The notes: generated from the letters alone by a model not told the origin. 64,000 nt of DNA from Allobosea robiniae (GCF_900102525.1 NZ_FNBZ01000006.1:372001-436000); one strand, 5' to 3'. Positions 19,936-31,032 are shown, counted from the first letter of the stretch. A program made the numbers and translations.

Positions 19936-20556
19936 TCACTCCGGGAAGACATCCCGTGGCAAGTGGCGCGGATCATATGTGCCCGGCGCGTTCCGCGTCA
20001 CGGAAGCCCAGATCCAGAAGCCGAAGCCGCCGAGGCCGAAGAGCGGCCCAGCCACCTCGAAGAACCCGGCCCTGCCGCTCAGGCCGATGTAAAGAACCGT
20101 CAATCCGGCGCCGCCGAAAATCACGGCGGCGATCAGCGTCACGACGATCAGGAAATGGTGGCGCCCCTCGGGAATGCCGCGCCGGAACGCGATAGCACCA
20201 TGCCCGCCCGCGACGAGGCGGCGGTGCAGATCCTCGATGAAGGCGATGAAGGTGGTATCGCGCTGCGGATCGTCCACGCCCCAGGGGCTGCTGGAATGGA
20301 CGAAGAGCGGCCGGCCGGCACTGAAGGTCAATTCCGCCAGGGCTTCCCACGGCGAACGCGGCCCGCCATTGACCGCCTGCAGGCGCACGCTCGTGAGATT
20401 GGCGAAGGGCCGCAAGCCCGACCGACCGTCAAGCTCATAAGAGATGCCGTCCGCGCTGAGCGTCAGTTCGGTTTCGGCCAACTTGAGCCGGGCCGCGCCG
20501 TTGCCGACGCAGAGATTGTAGCGCGTCTCGTCCGGGGGAGCGGGCGCCGCTTGCAT
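19936..20556 (-). CDS. Membrane protein of unknown function
   Basis: About 206 residues. The N-terminal 120 residues are soluble and beta-rich ('LKLAETELTLSADGISYELDG', 'FANLTSVRLQA'), looking like a PH-like or DUF-type sensing domain, followed by two hydrophobic helices ('HFLIVVTLIAAVIFGGAGLTV' and 'VAGPLFGLGGFGFWIWASV') and a short tail. Starts at 20556 (MQAAPAP) or 20574. It sits 18 nt after the end of the MFS gene on the same strand and could share its transcript. No name can be given. Confidence 0.65.
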   Translation of the reverse strand: MQAAPAPPDETRYNLCVGNGAARLKLAETELTLSADGISYELDGRSGLRPFANLTSVRLQAVNGGPRSPWEALAELTFSAGRPLFVHSSSPWGVDDPQRDTTFIAFIEDLHRRLVAGGHGAIAFRRGIPEGRHHFLIVVTLIAAVIFGGAGLTVLYIGLSGRAGFFEVAGPLFGLGGFGFWIWASVTRNAPGTYDPRHLPRDVFPE

Positions 20557-20592
20557 GCCCTGACCTTGCGGCAAGACAGGGAATCTCGCAAG

Positions 20593-22032
20593 TTAGTCGA
20601 GCGGCTTCTGCTCCGCGATCGCCTCGGCGGTGACCTTGCGCGCGCTGACCGGGACATGGCCGGAAACCTCGGCGCCGGCATCCGGGGCGAGCTGCATCAT
20701 CCAGAACACCGACGACGCCGAGATCAGGCCGACGATCAGGAAGGCCGGCCAGAAATCCCCGGCTGCAAGCGTCGTGCCGCCATGCAGGACATGGGCGCTC
20801 TCCAGGGCGAAGGCACCGATCGTGACGCCGATGCTCAACGAGAGCTGCTGGGCCACGCCGGACAGGCTGGTCGCGCTCGACATCTCGCGATTGGAGACGT
20901 CGGCATAGCTCAGCGCGTTGATGCCGGTGAATTGCAGCGAGCGGAAGCAGCCGCCCACCAGCAGCACGGACAAGATGATCGCGTGCGGCGTCGTCGGCGT
21001 GAACAGGCCGGAGGCCGCGAGGAAGGCGGCGCCGATCACGGCGTTGACGGTCAGCACCCGCCGGAAGCCGAAGCGCGTCAGGATGGACTTCGCCAGCGTT
21101 TTCATGATCAGCGCGCCGGCCGCCGAGACGAAGGTGATCAGGCCGGACTGCAGCGCATCAAGCCCGAAGCCGAGTTGCAGCATCAGCGGCAGCAGGAACG
21201 GAATGGCCCCGATGCCGGTCCGGAAGACCGAGCCGCCGATCACGCCGGTCCGGAAGGTCGGAATCCGAAACAGCGACAGGTTGAGCACCGGATAGGGCAC
21301 GCGCTGCGCATGGAACCAGTAGGCCGCCAGCGCCGCAGCGCCGCCCAGCACGCAGGCATAGGATACCGCCTCCGGCACCAGATGGCGGCCGCCCGTATTG
21401 AGCCCGAGCATCAGGCTGGCGAATCCGAAGGAAGAGAGCAGGAAGCCGCGGATATCGAGGGGCGGAACGTCCTCCTCGCGGACATCCTCGAAGAACAGGC
21501 TCGCCAGCACCAGGCCGACGAGGCCGATCGGGATGTTGATGAGGAAGATCCAGCGCCAGTCGAAATAGGTGGTGATGAAGCCGCCGAGCGGCGGCCCGAC
21601 GACAGGCCCGACCAGAGCCGGAATCGTCAGATAGGCGAGTGCCCCCACGATCTCCGACTTGCTGACGCTGCGCAGGATGACGAGGCGCCCGACCGGCACC
21701 ATCATCGCCCCGCCCATACCCTGGATGAAGCGCGCGCCGACGAAGGCGCCGAGCGAGTTGGAGACCGCGCAGAGCAACGAGCCCAGCATGAACACGCAGA
21801 GCGCCGAGCGGAAGATCGTCCGGGCGCCGAAGCGATCCGCCATCCAGCCGGAGATCGGGATGAAGACGGCGAGACTGACGAGATAGGAGGTCAGCGCCAG
21901 CTTCAGCGCGATCGGGTCCTCGCCGAGCGATTTCGCGATCACCGGCAGCGAGGTCGCGATCACCGTCGAATCGGTGTTCTCCATGAACAGCGCACAAGCG
22001 ACGATCAGGGGCAGGAGTTTGGAGCGCTGCAA
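20593..22032 (-). CDS. MFS multidrug/solute exporter, DHA2 (14-TM) type
   Basis: A 479-residue inner-membrane drug:proton antiporter-like protein. Helix 1 carries 'FMENTDSTVIATSLPVI', the DHA2 motif that replaces LDxTVVNVALP. The cytoplasmic loop 2-3 shows 'GWMADRFGARTIFRSAL' (motif A), and helix 5 'IPALVGPVVGPPLGGF' is the antiporter motif C, here GPxxGPxxGG. Length and hydrophobic pattern fit 13-14 helices. No adjacent adaptor is present. Substrate unknown. Confidence 0.88.
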   Translation of the reverse strand: MQRSKLLPLIVACALFMENTDSTVIATSLPVIAKSLGEDPIALKLALTSYLVSLAVFIPISGWMADRFGARTIFRSALCVFMLGSLLCAVSNSLGAFVGARFIQGMGGAMMVPVGRLVILRSVSKSEIVGALAYLTIPALVGPVVGPPLGGFITTYFDWRWIFLINIPIGLVGLVLASLFFEDVREEDVPPLDIRGFLLSSFGFASLMLGLNTGGRHLVPEAVSYACVLGGAAALAAYWFHAQRVPYPVLNLSLFRIPTFRTGVIGGSVFRTGIGAIPFLLPLMLQLGFGLDALQSGLITFVSAAGALIMKTLAKSILTRFGFRRVLTVNAVIGAAFLAASGLFTPTTPHAIILSVLLVGGCFRSLQFTGINALSYADVSNREMSSATSLSGVAQQLSLSIGVTIGAFALESAHVLHGGTTLAAGDFWPAFLIVGLISASSVFWMMQLAPDAGAEVSGHVPVSARKVTAEAIAEQKPLD

Positions 22033-22332
22033 GACGTCGGACCTTAGGATTTCGGGCCTTCCGCGCCGCCGAATTAGGCGCGTTTGAAATCATAAGCTCG
22101 GCTATTAATGCCATGTGCACGGAGTGACGAGAGCGAAATCGCGGTTTATCGGCCGATTTGCCTGCTGCCTGCGCGCTTCCGCCATGCGCCAGAATTATGG
22201 CTCGGCGGCAAGCACAACGCCGCCATGCATTGAGCTCCCTCCTTCGCTGCCTGTGGCAGCCCCATCTCCCTGATGCCCGGCTGGAACCGGGCCGTCGCGA
22301 GGGGCGCGCGCCGTCAACCTCGGAGAAGCGCC
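22033..22332. other. Intergenic region between MFS gene and small secreted protein
   Basis: A 300-nt divergent gap. It must hold the promoters of both flanking genes, but I see no convincing element, repeat or small gene. Confidence 0.4.
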
Positions 22333-22650
22333 ATGATCAGCATCTCACCTGTATTCGCCGCCGCCCATCGCCTGTCCCCCGGCCTGCCCGTTCTCGGCAT
22401 CGCCCTCCTTGCCGGCTTGAGCTGGGCGCCGAATCCGGCCGCAGCCGCCTCCGCTGGCTGGCAAAACGGCTGCCAGTTCAAGACGATTCCCGGAAGCGGC
22501 GGCGAAGGCCTGCGCTATGACGAATGCCTGCGGCTGGAAACCTGCCAGCAGATGGCCAATGCCGCAGGGCGGACCATCTTCGCGGCCGGCTGCTTCGGCA
22601 TCGCGCCTGACGCGCCCGTCCATCCCGTAGCGGCTCGCCTGGCCCGCTGA
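22333..22650 (+). CDS. Small secreted Cys-containing protein of unknown function
   Basis: 105 residues from ATG 22333, preceded by GGAGAAG. An N-terminal signal segment ('RLSPGLPVLGIALLAGLSWA', then AAAASA) predicts export to the periplasm. The mature part of about 65 residues contains four Cys ('NGCQFK', 'DECLRLETCQQM', 'AAGCFG'), which could form two disulfides. No family recognised. Confidence 0.7.
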   Translation: MISISPVFAAAHRLSPGLPVLGIALLAGLSWAPNPAAAASAGWQNGCQFKTIPGSGGEGLRYDECLRLETCQQMANAAGRTIFAAGCFGIAPDAPVHPVAARLAR

Positions 22651-22664
22651 TCCGGGCGACGCTG

Positions 22665-22702
22665 GCGGAAACGGCGCAGCCTTTCACTCGCGCCGTTTCC
22701 GC
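22665..22702. terminator. Perfect 13-bp inverted repeat between secreted protein gene and guaB
   Basis: GCGGAAACGGCGC at 22665-22677 pairs with GCGCCGTTTCCGC at 22690-22702 around a 12-nt loop. It lies 15 nt after the preceding stop codon and 130 nt before guaB. There is no T-tract, so it may be a terminator for the secreted protein gene or a leader structure of guaB. Confidence 0.5.
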
Positions 22703-22801
22703 ACTGCAAAAGAATCCGTCCCGATGCACTAGCGGCCCCGCCACGCCCGTGCTAACGGGCCTCGTCAACTCGGCAATGGGCCTTTCGCCCTGCCCCTTTG
22801 A

Positions 22802-24328
<1,527 letters not shown>

Positions 24329-24398
24329 GTCATCGCGGGCATTGTGCAGCACTGGCCCGACTCATCCAGGCCGGTGCGACACGAGGCGACGCGCAACC

Positions 24399-24809
24399 AT
24401 GACTCTCAAGCTGATCTATCCGACGCTGGCGATGATCTTCTGGATCTTCGTCGTCGGCGTCGTCCTCGCCCTGCGTCGCAAGACCGCCTTCACCAGCGGC
24501 GCCGTCCGGCCCGACGAGGTCACGGTCTCGACCGAGCGCTACCCCGTCCCGGCCCGGCTTGCCGCAGCGAACTTCACCAACCAGTTCGAAACACCGGTGA
24601 TCTTCTTCGCGCTCGTGATGATCGCGATGGAGACCGGCGCGACCGGCTATGTCATGGCGCTCCTGGCCTGGCTCTATGTCGCGACCCGCGTCGTCCACAC
24701 CTTGGTCCATATCGGCCCCAACCCACTGAAGCTGCGCGGCGCGATCTACGGCATCGGCGTCATCGCGCTGTTCTGCATGTGGCTCGGGGTGCTGATCTCC
24801 GTGCTCTGA
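24399..24809 (+). CDS. MAPEG family membrane protein
   Basis: A 136-residue integral membrane protein with four hydrophobic helices. The MAPEG (membrane-associated eicosanoid/glutathione metabolism) motif region is 'RLAAANFTNQFETPVIFFALV', with Asn/Phe/Glu in helix 2, followed by 'WLYVATRVVHTLVHIGPNPLKLR'. Eukaryotic members are glutathione transferases or leukotriene synthases; the bacterial role is uncertain. Starts at ATG 24399. Independent of guaB in function as far as can be seen. Confidence 0.85.
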   Translation: MTLKLIYPTLAMIFWIFVVGVVLALRRKTAFTSGAVRPDEVTVSTERYPVPARLAAANFTNQFETPVIFFALVMIAMETGATGYVMALLAWLYVATRVVHTLVHIGPNPLKLRGAIYGIGVIALFCMWLGVLISVL

Positions 24810-24955
24810 GAGACCGGGCCTGCCTCGCCTCGCTCCCGTTAAGCATTCCACCCGTTTCCGCCGGCTGCGAGCCGGGAAGCGTTGAAGCTTAACGAAAAGT
24901 AAACTACACCCCGAATGGCGGCGGACGGTGGACAAGCGTAGTTTGGAGTGACGCG

Positions 24956-26056
24956 ATGTTTCGTGTCCGTGAAGTCCCGGCGCGGGTTTTCGCCCGCGAC
25001 GGTGAGGTTCTGGCTGCCGTTTCCGGCAAGACGAAGATCGCAAGGCGCAGCCCCGCGGCACGCCTCCTGGCGCTCGCCGCGCTCGGGGTCGCGCTCGGCT
25101 CCGGGGGCATCGTGCTGACGGCCTCGATGGTCCAGGCCGAGGGCGATGCCGGCGCGCGTGAATTCATCATGCAGGAAGCCGCGCGCCGCACCGAGCAGAC
25201 GCGCCTGCGGAATGCCGCCTACACCTCGACACGCTATGCCCCGCAAGCCAATGCCTATGCGCCCGCCGGCCATGGCTGGCGCCTGCCGCTCATGCAGACA
25301 TTGCCGGACGGCCGCCTCGCCCACCCGCCGGTCGACCTCAACCCCTTCCGCAAATCGGCCCGGAAACCCGCCGAGCGGCGGCGCAAGGTCGCGGGCACTG
25401 CGACCGCCTCGCTCGATGCCGTCACCGGCGCAGCAAACCGGGCCCAGACGTTCTGCGTCCGCCTTTGCGACGGTTTCCCCGCTCCCATCGGCTATCTCCG
25501 TGCGCCCGCTGACATGAAGGCCCATGAAGCGCTGTGCCAGGCGGCGAATCCCGGCGTTCCGGTCAAGGTCTTCAGGATGGCCGCAGGCGCGACCGGCATG
25601 GCTGACGCCGTTGCGGCCGACGGCAAGCGCTATGGCGCCCTGCCGATGGCCTTCAGCCATGAGAAGGCGGCCGACCCGGCCTGCCGGTCCCCCATCGTCC
25701 AGGTCGGCGAACGACGGATCTCCCTGCTGCGCGACATCACCTTGCGGCCGGGCGACAGCGTCGTGCTCGACGGCAAGGTTTCGACCTTCACCGGCGGTTC
25801 GAGCTGGCCCTATAGCCGGCGCGACTTCCGCGACTTCCGCACAGCGTCGGAACTCAGCAAGTCCCAACGCAAGCAGATCGACGAGCGGGTCGGCATTTCC
25901 CGAATGGAAGCGCAGGAGCGCAGCGTCCGCCGCCAGATGCGGGTCCGCGAGGCGCGTCTGCATGACGATACCTTCGCCAGCGACGCGATCCTGCGCGGCA
26001 CGGTCGATCCGACGGCACGCGAGTCGGCCCGGCTGATCCCGCTGCCGACGCGATAA
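24956..26056 (+). CDS. DUF2865 domain-containing exported protein
   Basis: A 366-residue protein. A hydrophobic segment at about residues 35-55 ('LLALAALGVALGSGGIVLTA') acts as signal anchor or signal peptide. The DUF2865 core, found mainly in Hyphomicrobiales, begins at 'TFCVRLCDGFPAPIGYL' and continues through 'CQAANPGVPVKVFRM' and 'GDSVVLDGKVSTFTGG', with two Cys likely in a disulfide. The C-terminal quarter is basic and helical. Function is unknown; the family is periplasmic or envelope-located. Confidence 0.83.
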   Translation: MFRVREVPARVFARDGEVLAAVSGKTKIARRSPAARLLALAALGVALGSGGIVLTASMVQAEGDAGAREFIMQEAARRTEQTRLRNAAYTSTRYAPQANAYAPAGHGWRLPLMQTLPDGRLAHPPVDLNPFRKSARKPAERRRKVAGTATASLDAVTGAANRAQTFCVRLCDGFPAPIGYLRAPADMKAHEALCQAANPGVPVKVFRMAAGATGMADAVAADGKRYGALPMAFSHEKAADPACRSPIVQVGERRISLLRDITLRPGDSVVLDGKVSTFTGGSSWPYSRRDFRDFRTASELSKSQRKQIDERVGISRMEAQERSVRRQMRVREARLHDDTFASDAILRGTVDPTARESARLIPLPTR

Positions 26057-26083
26057 GTGTCGAGACTTTCGACGCTCCTTGTC

Positions 26084-26121
26084 CGTCCGGGACTTCGCGT
26101 CTCGGGCACGCCCCGGAATGA
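26084..26121. repeat. Dispersed palindromic repeat (partial copy)
   Basis: GTCCGGGACTTCGCG to CCCCGGAATGAC. Read on the minus strand it matches the beginning of the repeats at 676-780 and 39245-39337 (GTCATTCCGGGGC..., then GCGAAG). Only one arm is present. Confidence 0.5.
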
Positions 26122-26271
26122 CAACGGCTTGGGCCTGATGCGAGCCGGTATTGCGCCCCTGTTCGACAGGAAGCTGACGGCCCCAGCCGCGGCAGGTCGC
26201 CTCATTCAAAAGATGTACGACCGGATCGCGTGCGAAATCTCTTCGTCTTTCCAAGGCAATGCTTGATTTAT
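26122..26271. other. Intergenic stretch upstream of iron-transport genes
   Basis: The region 26057-26408 holds no gene. Apart from the partial palindromic repeat and the AT-rich regulatory region at 26272-26309, I see nothing in it. Confidence 0.4.
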
Positions 26272-26309
26272 TAGAATTCGTCAAAATAAGAAGTTAGCTA
26301 GAATTCGTC
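26272..26309. promoter_or_regulatory. Direct repeat, candidate iron-responsive operator
   Basis: TAGAATTCGTC occurs at 26272-26282 and 26299-26309 in an AT-rich island, about 100 nt before the ferric-binding protein gene. The flanking bases (TTAGAATTCG and TAGAATTCGTCTAA) partly resemble the Irr/ICE-type motif of Hyphomicrobiales (TTTAGAA-N3-TTCTAAA). Assignment to Irr is an inference. Confidence 0.4.
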
Positions 26310-26408
26310 TAAGACATTGATATCATAGGATTACTTCATTGACGCCCCCTGCCGGGCGTTCTATCGCTCGCCCGTCGCGCTGATCGCGCCCATCGACGGA
26401 GCAGAAGA

Positions 26409-27419
26409 ATGATCGCAAAGACCTATCTCCACGCCCTGGCGCTGTCGTCCTGCCTGCTGGCCGCCCCGGCCTTCGCGCAGGGTGTGAACCTCTACACCAC
26501 CCGCGAGCCCGCCTTGCTCAACCCGGTGCTGGAAGCCTTCACCAAGGATACCGGCATCAAGGTCAACGCGGTCTTCCTGAAGGACGGCCTGCAGGAGCGC
26601 ATCCGCGCCGAAGGCGCCAACAGCCCGGCCGACGTCATGCTGATGGTCGATGTCGGCGAAATCAACGCCGCGGTCGATGCCGGCATCACCCAGCCGATCA
26701 AGTCCGCGGTCGTCGACAAGACCGTTCCGGCGCAGCTTCGCCCCGACAACAACTGGGTCACGCTGACCAAGCGCGCCCGCGTCGTCGTGGTCTCGAAGGA
26801 GCGCGTCAAGCAGGACGCGATCACCTATGAGGACCTCGCCGACCCCAAGTGGAAGGGCAAGTTCTGCATCCGCGCCGGCCAGCACCCCTATAACAACGCG
26901 CTCTTCGCCGCCTATCTCGCCCATCACGGCGCCGAGAAGACCGAGACCTGGCTCAAGGCCGTGCGCGCCAACGCCGCCCGCAAGCCCGGCGGCGGCGACC
27001 GCGACGTCGCCCGCGACATCCAGTCGGGCCTCTGCGACATCGCCATCATCAACACCTACTATATCGGCCTGATGAGCCAGGCGAAGAACGAGCAGAAGGG
27101 CTGGTTCGACGCGATCCAGCCGCTCAAGACCACCTTCGCCGGCGGCGGCACCCATGTGAACGTCTCGGCCGCCGCGCTGGCCAAGAACGCTCCGAACAAG
27201 GACAACGCCGTCAAGCTGGTGGAGTACATGCTCGGCGACAAGGCGCAGGCCCTCTACGCGAACGGCAATTTCGAGTTCCCGGTCAACCCGGCCGTGACCG
27301 ACTCCGCTGCCGTCAAGCTTCTCGGCGCCGTCAACCCGGACAAGCTGCCGCTCTCCGAGGTGGCCAAGCAGCGCAAGGCCGCGGCGAACCTCGTCGACAA
27401 GGTCGGCTTCGACAATTGA
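26409..27419 (+). CDS. Ferric iron ABC transporter periplasmic binding protein (FbpA/FutA family)
   Basis: A 336-residue periplasmic protein with signal peptide (cleavage after APAFA). The mature chain begins 'GVNLYTTREPALLNPVLEAF', and the C-terminal lobe has the adjacent tyrosines that bind Fe3+ in 'INTYYIGLM'. 'DVMLMVDVGEINAA' and 'KGKFCIRAGQHPYNNAL' are typical of the FutA/IdiA subgroup. It overlaps the permease gene (TTGA, 4 nt). Iron control by the upstream repeat is plausible. Confidence 0.92.
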   Translation: MIAKTYLHALALSSCLLAAPAFAQGVNLYTTREPALLNPVLEAFTKDTGIKVNAVFLKDGLQERIRAEGANSPADVMLMVDVGEINAAVDAGITQPIKSAVVDKTVPAQLRPDNNWVTLTKRARVVVVSKERVKQDAITYEDLADPKWKGKFCIRAGQHPYNNALFAAYLAHHGAEKTETWLKAVRANAARKPGGGDRDVARDIQSGLCDIAIINTYYIGLMSQAKNEQKGWFDAIQPLKTTFAGGGTHVNVSAAALAKNAPNKDNAVKLVEYMLGDKAQALYANGNFEFPVNPAVTDSAAVKLLGAVNPDKLPLSEVAKQRKAAANLVDKVGFDN

Positions 27420-29101
27420 GCCTGAGCCAGCCGCTCAATCAGCAGCGACGGTCGCCATTCTCGTGGCGGCCGTCGACGCGTTTTGCCTATGCGGCGATCG
27501 GAGGCGCGGCGCTCGTGCTGCTGCCGCTGCTCGCGCTCGTCGCCACCGCATTGTCCTCGCGGCAGGCGGCCGAGATCTGGCCGCATCTCGCCGCCAACGT
27601 CCTGCCGACAGCCCTCGTCCAGACCAGCCTGCTGCTGGTCGGCATCGGCACGGCCTGCGCCGTCATCGGCGTCGGCACCGCCTGGCTGGTGACGCAGTAT
27701 GATTTCCCGGGGCGGCGCTCGCTCGAATGGCTGCTCGTGCTGCCGCTGGCGCTGCCGACCTATCTGACCGCCTATATCTACGTCGAGTTCCTCGGCTTCC
27801 AGGGGCCGCTCCAGAGCGCGTTGCGCGCCGCCACCGGCTGGCGCTCGCTGCGCGACTACTGGTTTCCCGATCCGCGCAACCTGCCGGGCGCGATCGCGAT
27901 CATGGCGATCGTGCTCTACCCTTACGTTTATCTCAGCACGCGCGCGCTGTTCAGCGTGCAGGGCGCCAGCATCGTCGAGGCCGCGCGCAATCTCGGCGCG
28001 GCGCCCGGCCGCCTGTTCTGGCGCATCGGCCTGCCACTCGCACGACCGGCTTTGGCCGCCGGCCTGACCCTCGTCCTGCTGGAGACGCTGAACGATATCG
28101 GTGCCACCGAATATCTCGGCGTCCGCTCGCTGACGCTCTCGATCTACACGACCTGGGTCAATCGCGGCTCGCTGCCCGGCGCAGCCCAGATCGCCTGCGT
28201 CATGCTGCTGATCGTCTTCGCGCTGATCCTCGCCGAGAGGAAGCTGCGCGGGCAGCGCCGCTTCGCCCTGCCGGTCCGCCAGCCCCGACCGGTGACGCGC
28301 CGGCCGCTGCACGGGCGCAGCGCCGCTCTGGCCGCCCTCGCCTGCGTCCTGCCCGTGCTGTTCGGTGCCGCCTTGCCGATCGGCTATCTCCTCACCGAAA
28401 TCCTGCAGCGTGGCCTGCTGGCGCAGTTCGACGCCGCGCTGTTGCGGCTTCTCGGCAATGCATTGCTGCTCTCCGGCCTCGCATCGATCCTGGTCGTGGC
28501 GCTTGGGCTCGGCATCGCCACGGCCAGCCGCAGTGGTCGCGAGACCTGGCTGAAGCCCCTCGCCCGCATTGCCAGCCTCGGCTACGCCGTGCCGGGCACC
28601 GTGCTCGCGCTCGGCCTGCTGATCCCGCTCGCGGCCTTCGACAACCTGCTGGCCGATGCCGCATCCGCCCTGTTCGGCCTCAAGCCGGGCCTGATCCTGA
28701 TCGGCTCCGGCGCCGCGCTCGTCATCGCCTATACCGTGCGATTCCTCGCCATCGGGGTCTCCGGCGTCGAGAGCGGGCTAGCGCGGGTCTCGCCGCGGAT
28801 CGACGATGCGGCCCGCGCGCTTGGTGCCGCCGGGCCGGAGGTGCTGCGCCGCATCCACTGGCCGCTGGCCCGACCGGCCATCGCCGCTGCCGGGCTTCTT
28901 GTCTTCGTCGACTGCCTCAAGGAATTGCCGGCAACGCTGCTGCTGCGCCCGCTCAACGTCGACACGCTGGCGACCGTGGTCTACGGCCATGCCTCGCGCG
29001 GCGTCTTCGAGGATGGCGCGCTGGCGGCGCTGCTGATCATCCTGGCCGGGCTCTATCCAGCCTTCGTCCTGGCGAAAGCCGGCACGAATCGCGCGGGATA
29101 G
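27416..29101 (+). CDS. Ferric iron ABC transporter permease (FbpB type)
   Basis: A 561-residue permease with two fused BPD_transp_1 halves and about 12 helices. The two EAA loops are visible as 'EAARNLGAAPGRLFWRIGLPLARP' in the first half and 'DAARALGAAGPEVLRRIHWPLARP' in the second. It starts at TTG 27416, whose last two bases overlap the stop of the binding protein gene. No ATPase gene (FbpC) follows; the next gene is an AsmA-like protein, so the energising subunit must come from another locus. Confidence 0.92.
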   Translation: MSLSQPLNQQRRSPFSWRPSTRFAYAAIGGAALVLLPLLALVATALSSRQAAEIWPHLAANVLPTALVQTSLLLVGIGTACAVIGVGTAWLVTQYDFPGRRSLEWLLVLPLALPTYLTAYIYVEFLGFQGPLQSALRAATGWRSLRDYWFPDPRNLPGAIAIMAIVLYPYVYLSTRALFSVQGASIVEAARNLGAAPGRLFWRIGLPLARPALAAGLTLVLLETLNDIGATEYLGVRSLTLSIYTTWVNRGSLPGAAQIACVMLLIVFALILAERKLRGQRRFALPVRQPRPVTRRPLHGRSAALAALACVLPVLFGAALPIGYLLTEILQRGLLAQFDAALLRLLGNALLLSGLASILVVALGLGIATASRSGRETWLKPLARIASLGYAVPGTVLALGLLIPLAAFDNLLADAASALFGLKPGLILIGSGAALVIAYTVRFLAIGVSGVESGLARVSPRIDDAARALGAAGPEVLRRIHWPLARPAIAAAGLLVFVDCLKELPATLLLRPLNVDTLATVVYGHASRGVFEDGALAALLIILAGLYPAFVLAKAGTNRAG

Positions 29102-29197
29102 CCGGCTTTCCCGCCTCGACAAGCCCTCGGCATCGGCCTAAACCCTGTGCCGCCAGGGGGCTGGCTGAATTTCGGCCCGGTGCCGATTCGGAAGTCC

Positions 29198-30952
29198 ATG
29201 ACCAGACGCGCTGCGATCATCGCCTTCAGCCTCGTCGTCGCCATCGGCCTGCTCGGTTCGCGGTCGTGGGACGTTGCGCTGGGCCGTGTCCAGCGCGCAG
29301 CCGTCAGCGCGATCGAAGAGCGGACCGGCTTCGTCGTCAAGGCGATCGAGCGCGCCGAAATCGCCCTGCTCCCGCTACCCCGCATCAGCCTGTCGCAGGT
29401 CGCCTTCAGCCAGCGCGACGGTGCGCTCTCCGGCGAGGCCGTACGGGTCAAGGCGCAGTTGCGCCTTCTGCCGCTGCTGGGCGGGCGGATCAGCTTCGAC
29501 CGGGTCGATCTGATCGCGCCGCGGATCGACGTCGCCGTTCCTGCCGGAAGTGACGGCGTCACCGAATGGCTCAGCACCCCGCTCGCCGAATTCGAGCGGC
29601 TGCAAAGCCAGAGCAAGATCGTCATCCGCTCGGGCTCTGTCTTCCTGCGGGCGAATGGTGCGATCCAGAGCGTCGTACGCGATCTCGATCTCGTCATCGA
29701 CGAGCGCAGCCTTAACGAGCCTCTCGCCCTGTCCGGCTCACTCAACTGGCGCGGCGTACCGACCGATGTGAGCCTGCTCTGGCCGATGGTCGGAGGCAGC
29801 GCCAAGACCGCTCTCTCGGCGACCTCCTCCCTGCTGAAGCTGCGCTTCGAGGGCACGCGCTCCGGCCCCGGCGCACCGGTGATCAACGGTCTGCTTGCCC
29901 TTTCCACACCTTCGCTTCCCGAGCTTTTCGGCTGGTTCGGCGAGGAATCGCGGCTGGCCTCGGCGCTTGGCACCGTTGCGGTCTCGTCCGACATCCAGGT
30001 GAAACCCCGCGAGGTCTCGTTCAACAACGCCATCGTCAGTCTCGACGGCGAGCGCCTCGACGGCGCGATCAAGCTTGCCGATGCCGGTGGACGCTTCGCG
30101 CTGTCGGGCACGCTCGCCGGCGTGACGCTCGATCTCGGCCGGCTTGTCGATCGACTGCCGGTCCCGGTCGTCGATGCAGCCGATACCGCGCCCTTCGACC
30201 TCGATGCCTGGACCGCGCGCGACATCGATCTGCGGATATCGGTCGACTCCGTCCGTCTGAAAGGCGCAAAGCTCACCGACGTCGCGACCTATCTCCTGGT
30301 GAAGAAGGGCCGGTTCGAAACCGGCCTGCTGCGGGCCAGCGCCTATGGCGGCAGCGTCAAGAGCCGTTTGCTCGCGGTCGGCGTTCCCGCCGGCGTCGAC
30401 GTCAAGCTCCAGGCCGGCCTCGACAAGGTGAATATCGGCCAGGCTGCTTCCGACCTGCCGCAACTGGCGCGCCTCAGCGGCACCGGCGGCCTGCAGCTCA
30501 CGCTCGATGGCGTCGGGCGCTCCTTCGACGAGTTGCTGGGCTCGCTCACCGGACGGGCCAACCTCGCGGCCCGGCAGGGCGAGATCGGCGGCGTCGCCTT
30601 CGGCGAATTGCTCCGCCGCGCCGAACGCAGCCCGGCCCAGGCTCTGCGCGAATGGCGGCAGGGCAAGACGCCGTTCGAGACGATCTCGGTCAATGCCGGG
30701 ATCGCCGGCGGCCTTCTCGCCCTGACCGAGGCGCAGATGACCGGCTCGAACTACCGCTTCAACCTCGCCGGCAGCGCCTCGCTGCGCACCCGCAACCTCG
30801 ACATGACCGCGCTGCTCACCTCGCCGAACGGCAACTTGAAACTGCCCTTCCGGCTCAAGGGCCCGATCGATGTTCCCGCCTTCGATATCGAGGCCGAGGC
30901 CTTCCTCAGCCCCGCCGGCGCCTCCCTCGTGCCGACGCTGCTGACCCGGTAG
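29198..30952 (+). CDS. AsmA family protein
   Basis: A 584-residue envelope protein. A single N-terminal membrane anchor ('AAIIAFSLVVAIGLLGS') leads into the AsmA N-terminal repeat-beta domain ('FVVKAIERAEIALLPLPRISLSQVAF'), and the C-terminal AsmA_2 region carries 'GVGRSFDELLGSLTGRANLAARQG'. AsmA-like proteins are anchored in the inner membrane, project into the periplasm and are linked to lipid transport and outer-membrane assembly. Starts at ATG 29198. The next gene starts 80 nt downstream. Confidence 0.85.
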   Translation: MTRRAAIIAFSLVVAIGLLGSRSWDVALGRVQRAAVSAIEERTGFVVKAIERAEIALLPLPRISLSQVAFSQRDGALSGEAVRVKAQLRLLPLLGGRISFDRVDLIAPRIDVAVPAGSDGVTEWLSTPLAEFERLQSQSKIVIRSGSVFLRANGAIQSVVRDLDLVIDERSLNEPLALSGSLNWRGVPTDVSLLWPMVGGSAKTALSATSSLLKLRFEGTRSGPGAPVINGLLALSTPSLPELFGWFGEESRLASALGTVAVSSDIQVKPREVSFNNAIVSLDGERLDGAIKLADAGGRFALSGTLAGVTLDLGRLVDRLPVPVVDAADTAPFDLDAWTARDIDLRISVDSVRLKGAKLTDVATYLLVKKGRFETGLLRASAYGGSVKSRLLAVGVPAGVDVKLQAGLDKVNIGQAASDLPQLARLSGTGGLQLTLDGVGRSFDELLGSLTGRANLAARQGEIGGVAFGELLRRAERSPAQALREWRQGKTPFETISVNAGIAGGLLALTEAQMTGSNYRFNLAGSASLRTRNLDMTALLTSPNGNLKLPFRLKGPIDVPAFDIEAEAFLSPAGASLVPTLLTR

Positions 30953-31032
30953 CTCCCAATCCGCTTTCGCGCTCCCCCGAAATCCGCTCTGATGCGACCG
31001 GACCTTGTTGCGGCGGCGGGAAGGATGCGGCG

